DNA of 33,529 bases. Origin: Halanaerobiales bacterium (GTDB lineage Bacteria; Bacillota; Halanaerobiia; Halanaerobiales; DTU029). The position numbers and the translations under genes are program-made. The stretch lies in assembly GCA_025451675.1 (NCBI GenBank), contig JANWJZ010000015.1, positions 1 to 33,529 of the forward strand, in the 5' to 3' direction. Position 1 is the stretch's first letter; each line of letters opens with the position of its first letter. Below are positions 20,251-28,091 of this stretch, in pieces. The notes under the pieces were generated by a model, which worked only from the letters and a program-made list of their open reading frames with translations, had not been told where the DNA came from and searched no databases.

Positions 20251-20991
20251 TTGAAAAGATGTGCTATTCTTGCATCCCTGTTCCTGCTCCTTTTCTCTCT
20301 GCTGGCTTTCGCTAACAATCAAAGCATAGTGAATGAGATTCCGGTAAAAGCAGATGTAGGTCCCTACGCTGCTGTTATACCCCAGAAATTGATGTTTGAA
20401 ACCACAAAGGGATGCTGGTTGATACCCCTGGAAGATGAATGGTTTGAAGTGGAGCCGGAAATGAGCTTTGGCCATTTTTCCGGTAACCCTGATCAGAGAA
20501 GCCGTATACAGGATTCCAATTGTTTCCTGGTGGAAACAAATTGTGCGGTAAATATTATATTTGATGGTACACCATTGACTCACCTTGATGGCTCAACTAC
20601 ACTGCCTACAACCTATTGGGCCTTTAGGTCTCTCGGGGTCAATGATATACCGATTACTTTCCCCCGGTTCCCCCTTTTACCGCCATTTGTGCCATTACAG
20701 CTGATACCGGCACAGGAGATCGGATATTTTGGGGACAGTTCTGATATACCCAAGGGGCCGGATTTTGATATTAAGCCGGATTGGCTTGATTTAATCCTGG
20801 AAATTGTTACCGGGGTAATCTGGCCAACACCTGAGAAGGTGGAAAGCAGGCAGGTTTATACCGGTATCAATGAAAAAGGCGTATATGCCTTCCAGGTATT
20901 TGGTTTTGCAGGAGTGAGAGAAAATATCTCCGCTATGAAAGCAGGAGATTATGTCGGTGAAATAAGACTGACAGTTTCAGCAGAGTCCTGA
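20251..20991 (+). CDS. Exported pilin/coat-like subunit with a proline-rich insert
   Basis: 246 residues from TTG 20251 behind a near-perfect AAGGAGGTGTGA (20236-20247). Signal peptide 1-21 ending AFA. It aligns with the preceding protein: NEIPVKADVGPYAAVIPQ, FLVETNCAVNIIFDGTPLT and the C-terminal AGDYVGEIRLTVSAES all have direct counterparts. Between the second and third blocks it has an extra stretch of about 75 residues, proline-rich (PRFPLLPPFVPLQ) and with PDFDIKPDW. It is either a variant subunit or a cap or adaptor of the same structure. 19 bases separate it from the upstream paralogue. Confidence 0.67.
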   Translation: MKRCAILASLFLLLFSLLAFANNQSIVNEIPVKADVGPYAAVIPQKLMFETTKGCWLIPLEDEWFEVEPEMSFGHFSGNPDQRSRIQDSNCFLVETNCAVNIIFDGTPLTHLDGSTTLPTTYWAFRSLGVNDIPITFPRFPLLPPFVPLQLIPAQEIGYFGDSSDIPKGPDFDIKPDWLDLILEIVTGVIWPTPEKVESRQVYTGINEKGVYAFQVFGFAGVRENISAMKAGDYVGEIRLTVSAES

Positions 20992-21002
20992 TTGTTTAAT
21001 TG

Positions 21003-21027
21003 GGCTGCCGGAAATTTACCGGCAGCC
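21003..21027 (+). promoter_or_regulatory. GC-rich hairpin between the subunit genes and the chaperone-like gene
   Basis: A perfect 9-bp stem, GGCTGCCGG (21003-21011) with CCGGCAGCC (21019-21027), loop AAATTTA. Downstream is GCTTATTACTTATT, a weak U-run at best, so partial termination or 3' protection of the upstream mRNA is more likely than a full stop. Confidence 0.6.
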
Positions 21028-21070
21028 GCTTATTACTTATTATTGCTTATAATAAAGGGAGGGAAGACTT

Positions 21071-22603
21071 TTGCGTAGATTATTTGGGCATTTATCAGGT
21101 ATTATAATATTTTTTATTTTGATTATTATCTCCAGTTTTTCTGTAAAGGCGATTGGTGTACAACCCTTGACTATGGATTTTTCGATGAGCCCGGGAGAGT
21201 CAGAGGATTTCCAATTAATATTCAGCTCTTCCGGCATTGCGGAAAATGTTTCGATATCTATCTATCAGTGTTACCAGGATTATACCGGCATTCTGGGATA
21301 TAGAATAGCTGATCCGGAGTCTTTTCCAGAGATGAACTGGATAGAGTTAGAGAAAAATCGTGTACAGGTACCAGCTGGCGGGGAAGTATATTTGAATGGC
21401 AGGCTTAGGGTTCCTTTCGGTACCCGGCCCGGTTCCTATATTATTATATTAATGGTAGAACCGGAGCCTGGTAAAACAGGGGATGGAATCTCTTTAATGG
21501 TCAGATATGCGGTGCGCCTGATTGTGCGGGTTGATGGGCCAGCTCTACGGGAGAGGGGCAGGATAAATTTTATCCAGTTGGAAGAGGACGAAAATGGAGA
21601 ACAGGTGATTGTCGCTGCAGTTGAAAATACCTCGCAACTGGATTACCTGGCGGGAGTAGAGGTAAGCATCAGGGATGAAAACCGCAGCCTGGTTGAAAGA
21701 GTAATCCTGAGGACTATTTCTGCGGCCAGGAATAACCGGGATTTGACCAGACTGTACCCTGGTTCAAAGGTTTTATTTATTGGTAAACCGGAAAATTATC
21801 TATATCCTGGAAGCTATGAACTGAGGGCTATAATGAGCTATGGGGAAAGAGGTAAAGCCTCTTTTATTGAAAATATAAATATTTTGCCCGGCCAATTTAA
21901 GGAGCCGGCCAGGGTACAGAGTGGATATTGCAGCATAAAACCGGAAGTAATTAATGTGAAACTTGAACCTGGTCAGAGGATTACGGAAAGCATTGAAATC
22001 ACAAATATTTCCCGGGAAAGGGTTTATATAAAAACAGAACTGGTGGATATAGAGGAGGAATACGCTTATTCTCTTTTACCATGGTTGAGACTATATGCTG
22101 ATAGGAGCCTGGTTCTTTTGCCCCGTCAATCCCGGAAACTATTAAATATCCTGCAGCTGCCATTAAATATAGCAAAAGGGAGCTATTATGCCCTGGTGAA
22201 TATAAAGGTCTATCAGGATGAGAATATGATAAATCTCCTGGAAGAACAGATTGTGCCGGTTTGCTGTATTGTCGGTGAAGAGAACAGGATGGAAATAAAA
22301 ATAAATGGTTTTGAGTTTAATAATGGTGAGCAGGAGATTTTTCTGCCTGTAAAAAATATTGGGCAGGTTCATCTGAAACCCAGTATAAAATTGACTATAT
22401 TGAATAAAGAAGAGCAGCTTATGGAGGAAATAGAATTAGACTCCATGGATTTGATAGGAGGGCTTTTGTTCCCTGGTGAGGAGACTATATATAAAGGTAT
22501 CCTGAAGAAAAAGCTGGAAGAGGGAGAATACGATGTGTTAGTGGAGATCAGGAATGAAAATGCCAGTTTGGAAAGAGCCAATTACAGGATACTAATAGAA
22601 TAG
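21071..22603 (+). CDS. Exported protein with duplicated Ig-like/chaperone-like unit
   Basis: 510 residues from TTG 21071 behind GGGAGGGA (21057-21064). Signal peptide about 1-27. The protein is an internal duplication of a two-domain unit. Unit 1: MDFSMSPGESEDFQLIF, then RVQVPAGGEVYLNGRLRVP and PGSYIIILMVEP, then an Ig-like domain with VIVAAVENTS. Unit 2: VNVKLEPGQ-type VINVKLEPGQRITESIEI, then LVLLPRQSRKLLNILQLP and KGSYYALVNIKVY, then EQEIFLPVKNIGQVHLKPS. Each first domain has the order of PapD-like periplasmic chaperone N-domains and of DUF916-type host-interaction domains. It may chaperone or scaffold the subunits encoded just upstream. No usher gene is adjacent. Assignment to a fold is inference. 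Confidence 0.68.
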   Translation: MRRLFGHLSGIIIFFILIIISSFSVKAIGVQPLTMDFSMSPGESEDFQLIFSSSGIAENVSISIYQCYQDYTGILGYRIADPESFPEMNWIELEKNRVQVPAGGEVYLNGRLRVPFGTRPGSYIIILMVEPEPGKTGDGISLMVRYAVRLIVRVDGPALRERGRINFIQLEEDENGEQVIVAAVENTSQLDYLAGVEVSIRDENRSLVERVILRTISAARNNRDLTRLYPGSKVLFIGKPENYLYPGSYELRAIMSYGERGKASFIENINILPGQFKEPARVQSGYCSIKPEVINVKLEPGQRITESIEITNISRERVYIKTELVDIEEEYAYSLLPWLRLYADRSLVLLPRQSRKLLNILQLPLNIAKGSYYALVNIKVYQDENMINLLEEQIVPVCCIVGEENRMEIKINGFEFNNGEQEIFLPVKNIGQVHLKPSIKLTILNKEEQLMEEIELDSMDLIGGLLFPGEETIYKGILKKKLEEGEYDVLVEIRNENASLERANYRILIE

Positions 22604-22719
22604 GAAAGGCAAATAAGAGATCACCCTCTGGTAGAGAATTATGGTATTAATGAAGGGAAATAGATGTATTAAAAGAATATAGTAATAGGCTGTTTAATAT
22701 TAACAGGGAGGATGGGACA

Positions 22720-23859
22720 ATGCCTTCTGTTCTGGAGCTTTCATACCTGGGGAGTTTTTCCATTAAAATTAATGGACAGTCTGTTGAAACGGATAGCTGG
22801 AAATCGAAAAAAGCCTTAACATTATTGAAATATTTAGCTTTTCATTCAGGAAAAAAACTTTCCAGGGATTTTTTATTGGAGCTTTTCTGGCCAGGGGATT
22901 ATGAAATATATAATTTACATGTAGCAGTTTCCTATATTAGAGGGAGATTAAGGGAATATACCGGTAAAAGAAAGGAAAAATTCATCCATTACAGCCAGGG
23001 ATATTATTATTTTGATAAAGCTGTTATTAAAAATATCGATTGCCAGGAGCTGGAGGATTTATATCAGGAGGGGCTCCTTTTAGAAGGGAAGGAACCGGAA
23101 AAAGCCCTGGAAAAATATAAGGAGGCTCTGGTTCTTTATAAAGACCATTTCCTTGTTGATGATATTTATGAGGATTGGACCACAAGCATCCGTGAATATT
23201 ATCTGGAAATCTATGCCCGGCTGGTTATAAATGCCACTAAAATACTGGCCGAAAGAAATAATTATGAAGAGGCTATTGAATTATGCAAGAGGAGTTTAAA
23301 ATATCAACTTTATAATGAAGAAATTTACTATCTTCTGATAAGCCTCCTGATAGAGTCTGGCCGGATGCTTGAAGCAACCAGGTATTATCAGGAATATTCC
23401 AATATTATTGGCCAGGAGTTTGGCCTGGAACCTGAACAAAAATTTAATGTCCTTTTTGAAAGGGATAAAAAGTTTTTTTCTGCCGGTGGGCTGGATTATA
23501 GAAATTTCTCCACCGGGCCATTTTTCTGTAGCCGGGAGTTATTTCTTTTATTATATAAGTTAGCTTTAAAAAGGAGAAAAAGATATAAAGAGGATTTTTC
23601 CCTGATATATATTGAAATCGGTTCGAATTTACTCAGTGAGACAAAACAATATTTATTTCATCTCTGCCGCAATAAATTACGGGAGGGAGATATATTCTGT
23701 CTCTGGGATAAAAGAAGTATATTGCTGCTGCTCCATAAAACCAATGTAGAGGAATCTTTGAAAATTAGAGATAGGTTGATTGAAAATTTACCGGTTTTTA
23801 TGAAAGAAAAACTCCAGATCGAAGTAATTGATATAGAAAAGAAAAAGGAACTTTTGTAA
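22720..23859 (+). CDS. BTAD/SARP-type transcriptional activator with degenerate GGDEF-like C-terminus
   Basis: 379 residues. Residues 5-98 form the OmpR-like winged helix typical of SARP proteins (LGSFSIKINGQ, SKKALTLLKYLAFHSGK, LFWPGD, HVAVSYIRGRLRE). Residues 105-248 are the helical bacterial transcriptional activator domain with TPR-like pairs. Residues about 285-357 look like a GGDEF domain with a broken active site: FSLIYIEIG, LCRNKLREGDIFCLW, then DKRS where GGDEF would be, then ILLLLHKTNVEESLKIRDRL. It should bind DNA and could sense a ligand but cannot make c-di-GMP. GGGAGG (22706-22711) precedes ATG 22720. Lying downstream of the secretin locus in the same direction, it is the likely regulator of it. 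Confidence 0.85.
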   Translation: MPSVLELSYLGSFSIKINGQSVETDSWKSKKALTLLKYLAFHSGKKLSRDFLLELFWPGDYEIYNLHVAVSYIRGRLREYTGKRKEKFIHYSQGYYYFDKAVIKNIDCQELEDLYQEGLLLEGKEPEKALEKYKEALVLYKDHFLVDDIYEDWTTSIREYYLEIYARLVINATKILAERNNYEEAIELCKRSLKYQLYNEEIYYLLISLLIESGRMLEATRYYQEYSNIIGQEFGLEPEQKFNVLFERDKKFFSAGGLDYRNFSTGPFFCSRELFLLLYKLALKRRKRYKEDFSLIYIEIGSNLLSETKQYLFHLCRNKLREGDIFCLWDKRSILLLLHKTNVEESLKIRDRLIENLPVFMKEKLQIEVIDIEKKKELL

Positions 23860-23877
23860 ATAAAAATTCTTTGTTTG

Positions 23878-23906
23878 TTGTACTTTTTATTTTTATATGT
23901 TAAAAT
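23878..23906 (+). promoter_or_regulatory. Promoter of secG
   Basis: TTGTAC (23878-23883), 17-base spacer, TAAAAT (23901-23906), with TG at 23898-23899 giving an extended -10. The start would be near 23913, 46 bases before the secG start. Confidence 0.65.
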
Positions 23907-23958
23907 ATACTTGTCTGTAAGCTCGGTGTTAAAAGGTATAGTTCTGGAGGTGAACCAT

Positions 23959-24183
23959 GTGTTAGTATTACTTAAAGTAGTGCACTTGCTAGTAGCCCTG
24001 GGTGTTATTGCCGGTGTATTACTCCAATCCGGGAAAAGTGCAGGTTTGTCCGGCGCTATTGATGGTGGAGCAACCCATATTTTTGGAAAGAAGAAGGGGT
24101 TAGATGAAAAATTAGGCCGTTTTACCACAATCACGGCGATTCTTTTTATGATTACATCACTGGCCCTTGCTGTTTTTGCTTAG
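23959..24183 (+). CDS. secG: Protein-export membrane protein SecG
   Basis: 74 residues from GTG 23959, just after GGAGGTGA (23946-23953); the frame is open upstream but without a ribosome site. It has the SecG layout of two transmembrane segments (about 3-22 and 54-73) joined by a loop with [14 protein letters not shown] and a Gly/Lys-rich FGKKKG. It is the small subunit of the SecYEG translocon that aids protein export across the inner membrane. A strong promoter lies upstream and a terminator downstream, so it is transcribed alone. Confidence 0.95.
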   Translation: MLVLLKVVHLLVALGVIAGVLLQSGKSAGLSGAIDGGATHIFGKKKGLDEKLGRFTTITAILFMITSLALAVFA

Positions 24184-24191
24184 GATATATG

Positions 24192-24224
24192 AACCCTCCA
24201 GGAGAATCTTCCTGGAGGGTTTTT
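24192..24224 (+). terminator. Terminator of secG
   Basis: A 12-bp stem, AACCCTCCAGGA (24192-24203) with TCCTGGAGGGTT (24210-24221), loop GAATCT, followed by TTT. Confidence 0.9.
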
Positions 24225-24250
24225 AAATAAATTGATGGGAGGTTTTATTA

Positions 24251-24802
24251 ATGACCAGAGATGAAGCTTATGCTCTTCTTAAGGAGAATTTACATAATAA
24301 AAATTTAATCAAACATTGCCTGGCAGTGGAAGCGGTGATGAGAAAACTGGCTGATTATTTTAGTGAAGATAGAGAAAAATGGGGATTGGCTGGCTTATTA
24401 CATGACATCGACTATGACCAGACGGCCAGTGAACCGGAAAAGCATAGCCTCCTGGGAGGAGAGATGCTGGAGGAAATAGGGCTTGATGAAGAGATAATCT
24501 ATGCAGTAAAGGCTCATAATGCTATCCACGGCCTGCCGCGGCTAAAGCTGATTGATAAGGCCTTATATGCCAGTGACCCATTGACAGGTTTGATTGTTGC
24601 TGCAGCCTTAATCCATCCGGATAAAAAGTTAAGTTCAATTGATACTGATTTTGTTTTAAACCGTTATGGCGAAAAATCCTTCGCCCGGGGTGCTGACCGG
24701 GATATCATTGCTTCCTGCAGCGAAATGGGATTGGAGCTGGAGGAGTTTATCAGTCTTTCTCTGGAAGCCATGCAGGAGATCAGCAAAGAACTGGGCCTCT
24801 AG
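24251..24802 (+). CDS. HD-domain (HDIG-type) metal-dependent phosphohydrolase family protein
   Basis: 183 residues. His22 (KHCLAVE), the LLHDIDYD motif with His51-Asp52, His65 and His89 (VKAHN) outline the HD metal site. Such proteins hydrolyse phosphate esters of nucleotides or nucleic acids; this small stand-alone subfamily, often found near rnr or secG, has no settled substrate. GGGAGG (24238-24243) precedes ATG 24251. The gene follows the secG terminator and is separated from rnr by 81 AT-rich bases, so it may or may not share a transcript with rnr. Confidence 0.85.
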   Translation: MTRDEAYALLKENLHNKNLIKHCLAVEAVMRKLADYFSEDREKWGLAGLLHDIDYDQTASEPEKHSLLGGEMLEEIGLDEEIIYAVKAHNAIHGLPRLKLIDKALYASDPLTGLIVAAALIHPDKKLSSIDTDFVLNRYGEKSFARGADRDIIASCSEMGLELEEFISLSLEAMQEISKELGL

Positions 24803-24883
24803 GGATAATAATAAGCTTAAATAGAGGAAATGCTATATTATAAAATAATATTTATTTTAATTTATTATAAAGGTGGTTAGATA

Positions 24884-27004
24884 ATGGGAGCGAAAGATAA
24901 ACTGCTGGATTTCATGAGGAATAAAGCCTATCGTCCCTTAACAGAAAAAGAATTAATGAGGGAATTTAATGTCCCCGGAGATCAAAGGGAATTGATGAGT
25001 AAATTATTGAAAGAACTGGTCAAAGAAGGAGCTATCTATAAAAGCAGTAGTGGGCGTTATAGTTTACCGGAGAAAATGGACCTTATTGTAGGAAGAATAG
25101 ATGGGAACCAGAGGGGATTTGGTTTTCTAATCCCGGAAGACCCGACCAGAGAAGACATCTTTATCGGCAGGGAAAACCTGAAAGGTGCCATGCATAATGA
25201 TAAGGTTATGGTCAGGTTATTGCCCAGGGGCAAAGGGAAAAGGCAGGAAGGGGAAGTCGTTAAAATCCTGGAAAGGGCTAATCAAAGGATTGTTGGTAAT
25301 TTTGAAAAGAGCAAATATTTTGGTTTTGTAGTTCCTGATAATAAACGCCTATTCTATGATATATTCATACCCAAGGAAGGTGTCAATGGAGCGAAACAGA
25401 ATCAGAAGGTTGTAGCCGAGATAGTCAGCTGGCCAGAAAAAAACAGGAATCCGGAAGGCAGGATTGTAGAGATCCTTGGCTATAAAGGAGCTCCTGGTGT
25501 TGATATAGAAGGTATAATCCGGCAGTTGGATTTACCCCGTGCTTTCCCGGAAGAGGTCGAAAGGGAACTGGAAATGATACCTGATGAGGTTCTGGAGGAA
25601 GAACTTACCGGCAGGAAGGATTTGCGGGATTTGCCCATGGTAACCATCGATGGCGAGGACGCCAAGGACCTGGATGATGCAGTATCCATTGAGGATCTGG
25701 GTGAGGGAAAAGTGCGTCTGGGTGTGCATATAGCAGATGTTTCCCATTATGTAAAAGAAGGAACAGCCCTGGATAAAGAAGCCCTGGAACGGGGAACCAG
25801 TATTTATCTGGTAGACAGGGTTATCCCCATGTTACCACCTAAATTATCCAACGGTATCTGTAGCCTTAATCCCGGGGAAGACCGCCTGGCTGTTTCCGTA
25901 TTTATTACCTATCAGCTGGAACCCTTCAAATTAATGGATTATGAGATTTCTACCTCTGTAATAAGGAGTAAATACCGGATGACCTATACAGAGGTAAAGG
26001 AAATCCTGGTTAACAATAATCAGGAATTGATCAATAAATATCAGGATTTTGTTCCCCAGTTGCAGCTAATGAATCAGCTGCGGGAAAAATTGAGGAAAGA
26101 GAGGTTTGAAAAGGGCAGCATTAACTTCCAGTTCCCGGAAGTAAGGGTTATTTTAGATGAACTGGGTAAGCCTGTAGAAATAAGGCTGGAGGAACACGGT
26201 ATTGCCGAACAACTGATTGAAGAATTCATGATAGCAGCTAACCGGGTTGTTTCTGAAGATATGAGCTGGAAGGGTATTCCCTTCATCTACCGGGTTCACG
26301 ATCAGCCTGACCTGGACCGCCTCCAGGAGTTCAATACCTTTATCCATAATTTTGGCTATTTCCTCAAGGGTATTCAAAATGAAGTCCACCCCAGGGCTTT
26401 ACAGAACTTACTGGAAGAGGTGGAAGGCAAGCCCGAAGAACGGATTATCAATACCCTATTATTAAGATCCATGAAAAAGGCAATTTATGCTCCTTCCAAT
26501 ATCGGCCATTTCGGCCTGGCCATAGATTATTATAGCCATTTTACTGCACCGATCAGGAGGTATCCGGATTTAATGATTCACCGGATTATCAAAGAATCTA
26601 TATCCAGAGGAATGCTTCCGGAAAAGAGAATTGCCCAGCTGGAAAAAACACTGCCTCATATCGCCGAGCACTGTTCACTGAGGGAAAGAAGGGCCATGGA
26701 AGCAGAGAGTGATTCTGTAGAGCTGAAAAAACTGGAATATATGCTGGATAAGATTGGCCAGGAATTTGATGGTATTATTAATGGTGTAACCAATTATGGT
26801 TTATTTATTGAACTTGAAAACACAGTAGAGGGATTAGTCAGTGTAGAAAATATGAAAGATGATTATTATATATTCAATGAAAAACAATATTGTCTTATTG
26901 GAGAGCATACAGGAAAGGTTTATCGCTTCGGGGATAAAGTTCGTGTTATAATTGATAATATTGATCTGGATGAAAGGGAGATTGATTTTCTCCTTGTAGA
27001 GTAA
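24884..27004 (+). CDS. rnr: Ribonuclease R
   Basis: 706 residues. Residues 1-65 form the winged-helix that marks RNase R; cold-shock OB folds follow at about 70-210 ([27 protein letters not shown]). The RNB catalytic domain carries [15 protein letters not shown] with the metal-binding aspartates at about 251-262, and [11 protein letters not shown] near its end. A C-terminal S1 domain ([17 protein letters not shown]) closes the protein. The Lys-rich tail seen in enterobacteria is missing, which is normal for Firmicutes. It degrades structured RNA 3' to 5' and cooperates with SmpB-tmRNA in removing faulty mRNAs; both partners follow directly. AAGGTGG precedes ATG 24884. Confidence 0.97.
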   Translation: MGAKDKLLDFMRNKAYRPLTEKELMREFNVPGDQRELMSKLLKELVKEGAIYKSSSGRYSLPEKMDLIVGRIDGNQRGFGFLIPEDPTREDIFIGRENLKGAMHNDKVMVRLLPRGKGKRQEGEVVKILERANQRIVGNFEKSKYFGFVVPDNKRLFYDIFIPKEGVNGAKQNQKVVAEIVSWPEKNRNPEGRIVEILGYKGAPGVDIEGIIRQLDLPRAFPEEVERELEMIPDEVLEEELTGRKDLRDLPMVTIDGEDAKDLDDAVSIEDLGEGKVRLGVHIADVSHYVKEGTALDKEALERGTSIYLVDRVIPMLPPKLSNGICSLNPGEDRLAVSVFITYQLEPFKLMDYEISTSVIRSKYRMTYTEVKEILVNNNQELINKYQDFVPQLQLMNQLREKLRKERFEKGSINFQFPEVRVILDELGKPVEIRLEEHGIAEQLIEEFMIAANRVVSEDMSWKGIPFIYRVHDQPDLDRLQEFNTFIHNFGYFLKGIQNEVHPRALQNLLEEVEGKPEERIINTLLLRSMKKAIYAPSNIGHFGLAIDYYSHFTAPIRRYPDLMIHRIIKESISRGMLPEKRIAQLEKTLPHIAEHCSLRERRAMEAESDSVELKKLEYMLDKIGQEFDGIINGVTNYGLFIELENTVEGLVSVENMKDDYYIFNEKQYCLIGEHTGKVYRFGDKVRVIIDNIDLDEREIDFLLVE

Positions 27005-27021
27005 AATGGGGAGGTGCCAGG

Positions 27022-27489
27022 ATGACAAAGGATAATATCCGGGTTATTGCCAGAAATAAAAAAGCAAGACATGATTATCATATTGAGGAAACCTATGAAG
27101 CAGGAATAATACTTAAAGGGACGGAGATAAAATCCATTCGGGAAGGGAAGGTTAATTTAAAGGACAGTTTTGCCCTGGTGGAGGATGGCGAGGTTTTTCT
27201 TTATAATATGCATATCAGTCCCTATTCCCACGGTAACAGGGAAAACCATGATCCGGAAAGGAAACGGAAATTACTTTTAAATAAAAGTGAAATTAGAAAA
27301 CTTATCGGTAGGGCAGCCATGAAGGGGTATACACTGGTTCCTTTAAGTATTTATATAAAAAGGAACCTGGCCAAAATTGAATTAGCCCTTGCCAGAGGAA
27401 AGAAAGTCTGGGATAAGAGGGAGGATATTGCTAAAAGGACAGCTGAAAGGGAGATTGAGCGGGCTTTTAAAGATCGTCAGTTTTCCTGA
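27022..27489 (+). CDS. smpB: SsrA-binding protein SmpB
   Basis: 155 residues, full length. [18 protein letters not shown] opens the OB-fold, [19 protein letters not shown] and [18 protein letters not shown] are the family signatures, and the basic C-terminal helix [13 protein letters not shown] enters the ribosomal mRNA channel. It brings tmRNA to stalled ribosomes. GGGGAGGTG precedes ATG 27022, 17 bases after rnr. Its RNA partner ssrA starts 72 bases after its stop but has its own promoter. Confidence 0.97.
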   Translation: MTKDNIRVIARNKKARHDYHIEETYEAGIILKGTEIKSIREGKVNLKDSFALVEDGEVFLYNMHISPYSHGNRENHDPERKRKLLLNKSEIRKLIGRAAMKGYTLVPLSIYIKRNLAKIELALARGKKVWDKREDIAKRTAEREIERAFKDRQFS

Positions 27490-27496
27490 GCAATTA

Positions 27497-27526
27497 TTGA
27501 CATCCAGGCCCGGTATAGGTTATAAT
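27497..27526 (+). promoter_or_regulatory. Consensus promoter of ssrA
   Basis: TTGACA (27497-27502), 18-base spacer, TATAAT (27521-27526): both boxes are perfect. The start would be near 27533, leaving a 5' leader of about 29 bases to be removed by RNase P. Confidence 0.85.
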
Positions 27527-27561
27527 ATTACTACAATCGGTTGGATTGTGTGAACCTATAC

Positions 27562-27914
27562 GGGGGTGTTATGGTTTCGCCTGTGTAGTAGATTGTTTCA
27601 GTAGCGGGTCGAGGACACCTTTCACTCGTTAAACACTGGTAACTAAAATTAAATGCAAACGATAACTACGCTTTAGCAGCTGCTTAAGACTGCTAACGCT
27701 TAACTGTTTCCTGTCTGCGGAGACAGTTAGGTGTCATAATCAGCAGACTACTATCTATCCGATGACTGTAGGATAGATGGGAAAATTTACAGTCTCGTGG
27801 TATAGGACCCTGTCTGTTGGGGACTATGCTACTAAATTAAAAAACAGACTACACCCGTAGAAGCTGGAACAAGAGCTATGCAGTACGCGGGTTCGAATCC
27901 CGCCACCTCCACCA
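27562..27914 (+). ncRNA. ssrA: tmRNA (10Sa RNA)
   Basis: 353 bases. The 5' end GGGGGTGTTATGGTTTCGC and the 3' end GGGTTCGAATCCCGCCACCTCCACCA-type T-arm and acceptor are diagnostic: GGGGGTG pairs with CACCTCC and the CCA (27912-27914) is encoded. The T-loop TTCGAATC lies at about 27892-27899. Pseudoknot-like repeats fill the middle. The tmRNA is charged with alanine, enters stalled ribosomes with SmpB, and supplies a degradation tag. It sits directly after smpB and ends before an intrinsic terminator. Confidence 0.96.
27655..27687 (+). other. tmRNA tag-peptide reading frame
   Basis: Resume codon GCA at 27655 starts ANDNYALAAA, ending TAA at 27685-27687. With the alanine carried on tmRNA the tag is AANDNYALAAA, close to the usual Firmicute tags; the ending LAAA is the protease signal. 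Confidence 0.9.
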
Positions 27915-27962
27915 TTCGTATCCACAATAAAATCCACAAAAAATATATCAAAGAATAAAATT

Positions 27963-27992
27963 ACCGCACTGAAAAAAACAGTGCGGTTTTTT
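27963..27992 (+). terminator. Terminator of ssrA
   Basis: ACCGCACTG (27963-27971) pairs with CAGTGCGGT (27979-27987), A-rich loop, followed by TTTTT. Confidence 0.92.
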
Positions 27993-28008
27993 ATTGTAAA
28001 ATAAATAT

Positions 28009-28038
28009 TTGGAGAAATGCATATTATAAAGATATGAT
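28009..28038 (+). promoter_or_regulatory. Candidate promoter of the L,D-transpeptidase gene
   Basis: TTGGAG (28009-28014), 18-base spacer, TATGAT (28033-28038). Plausible position after the ssrA terminator, but the boxes are imperfect. Confidence 0.35.
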
Positions 28039-28091
28039 TATTAAATATTATCAATATATACAGGAAGCAGAAAGTGCAGAGGGGAATTGGA

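Noticed and set aside
27880-27914. Apparent tRNA 3' half
   Set aside because: It is the tRNA-like domain of ssrA; there is no D-arm or anticodon arm upstream.
27824-28054. Minus-strand 76-residue reading frame containing GGGGIRTRV
   Set aside because: It is the antisense of the tmRNA acceptor and T-arm; this peptide is a well-known false product of translating tRNA-like 3' ends backwards.
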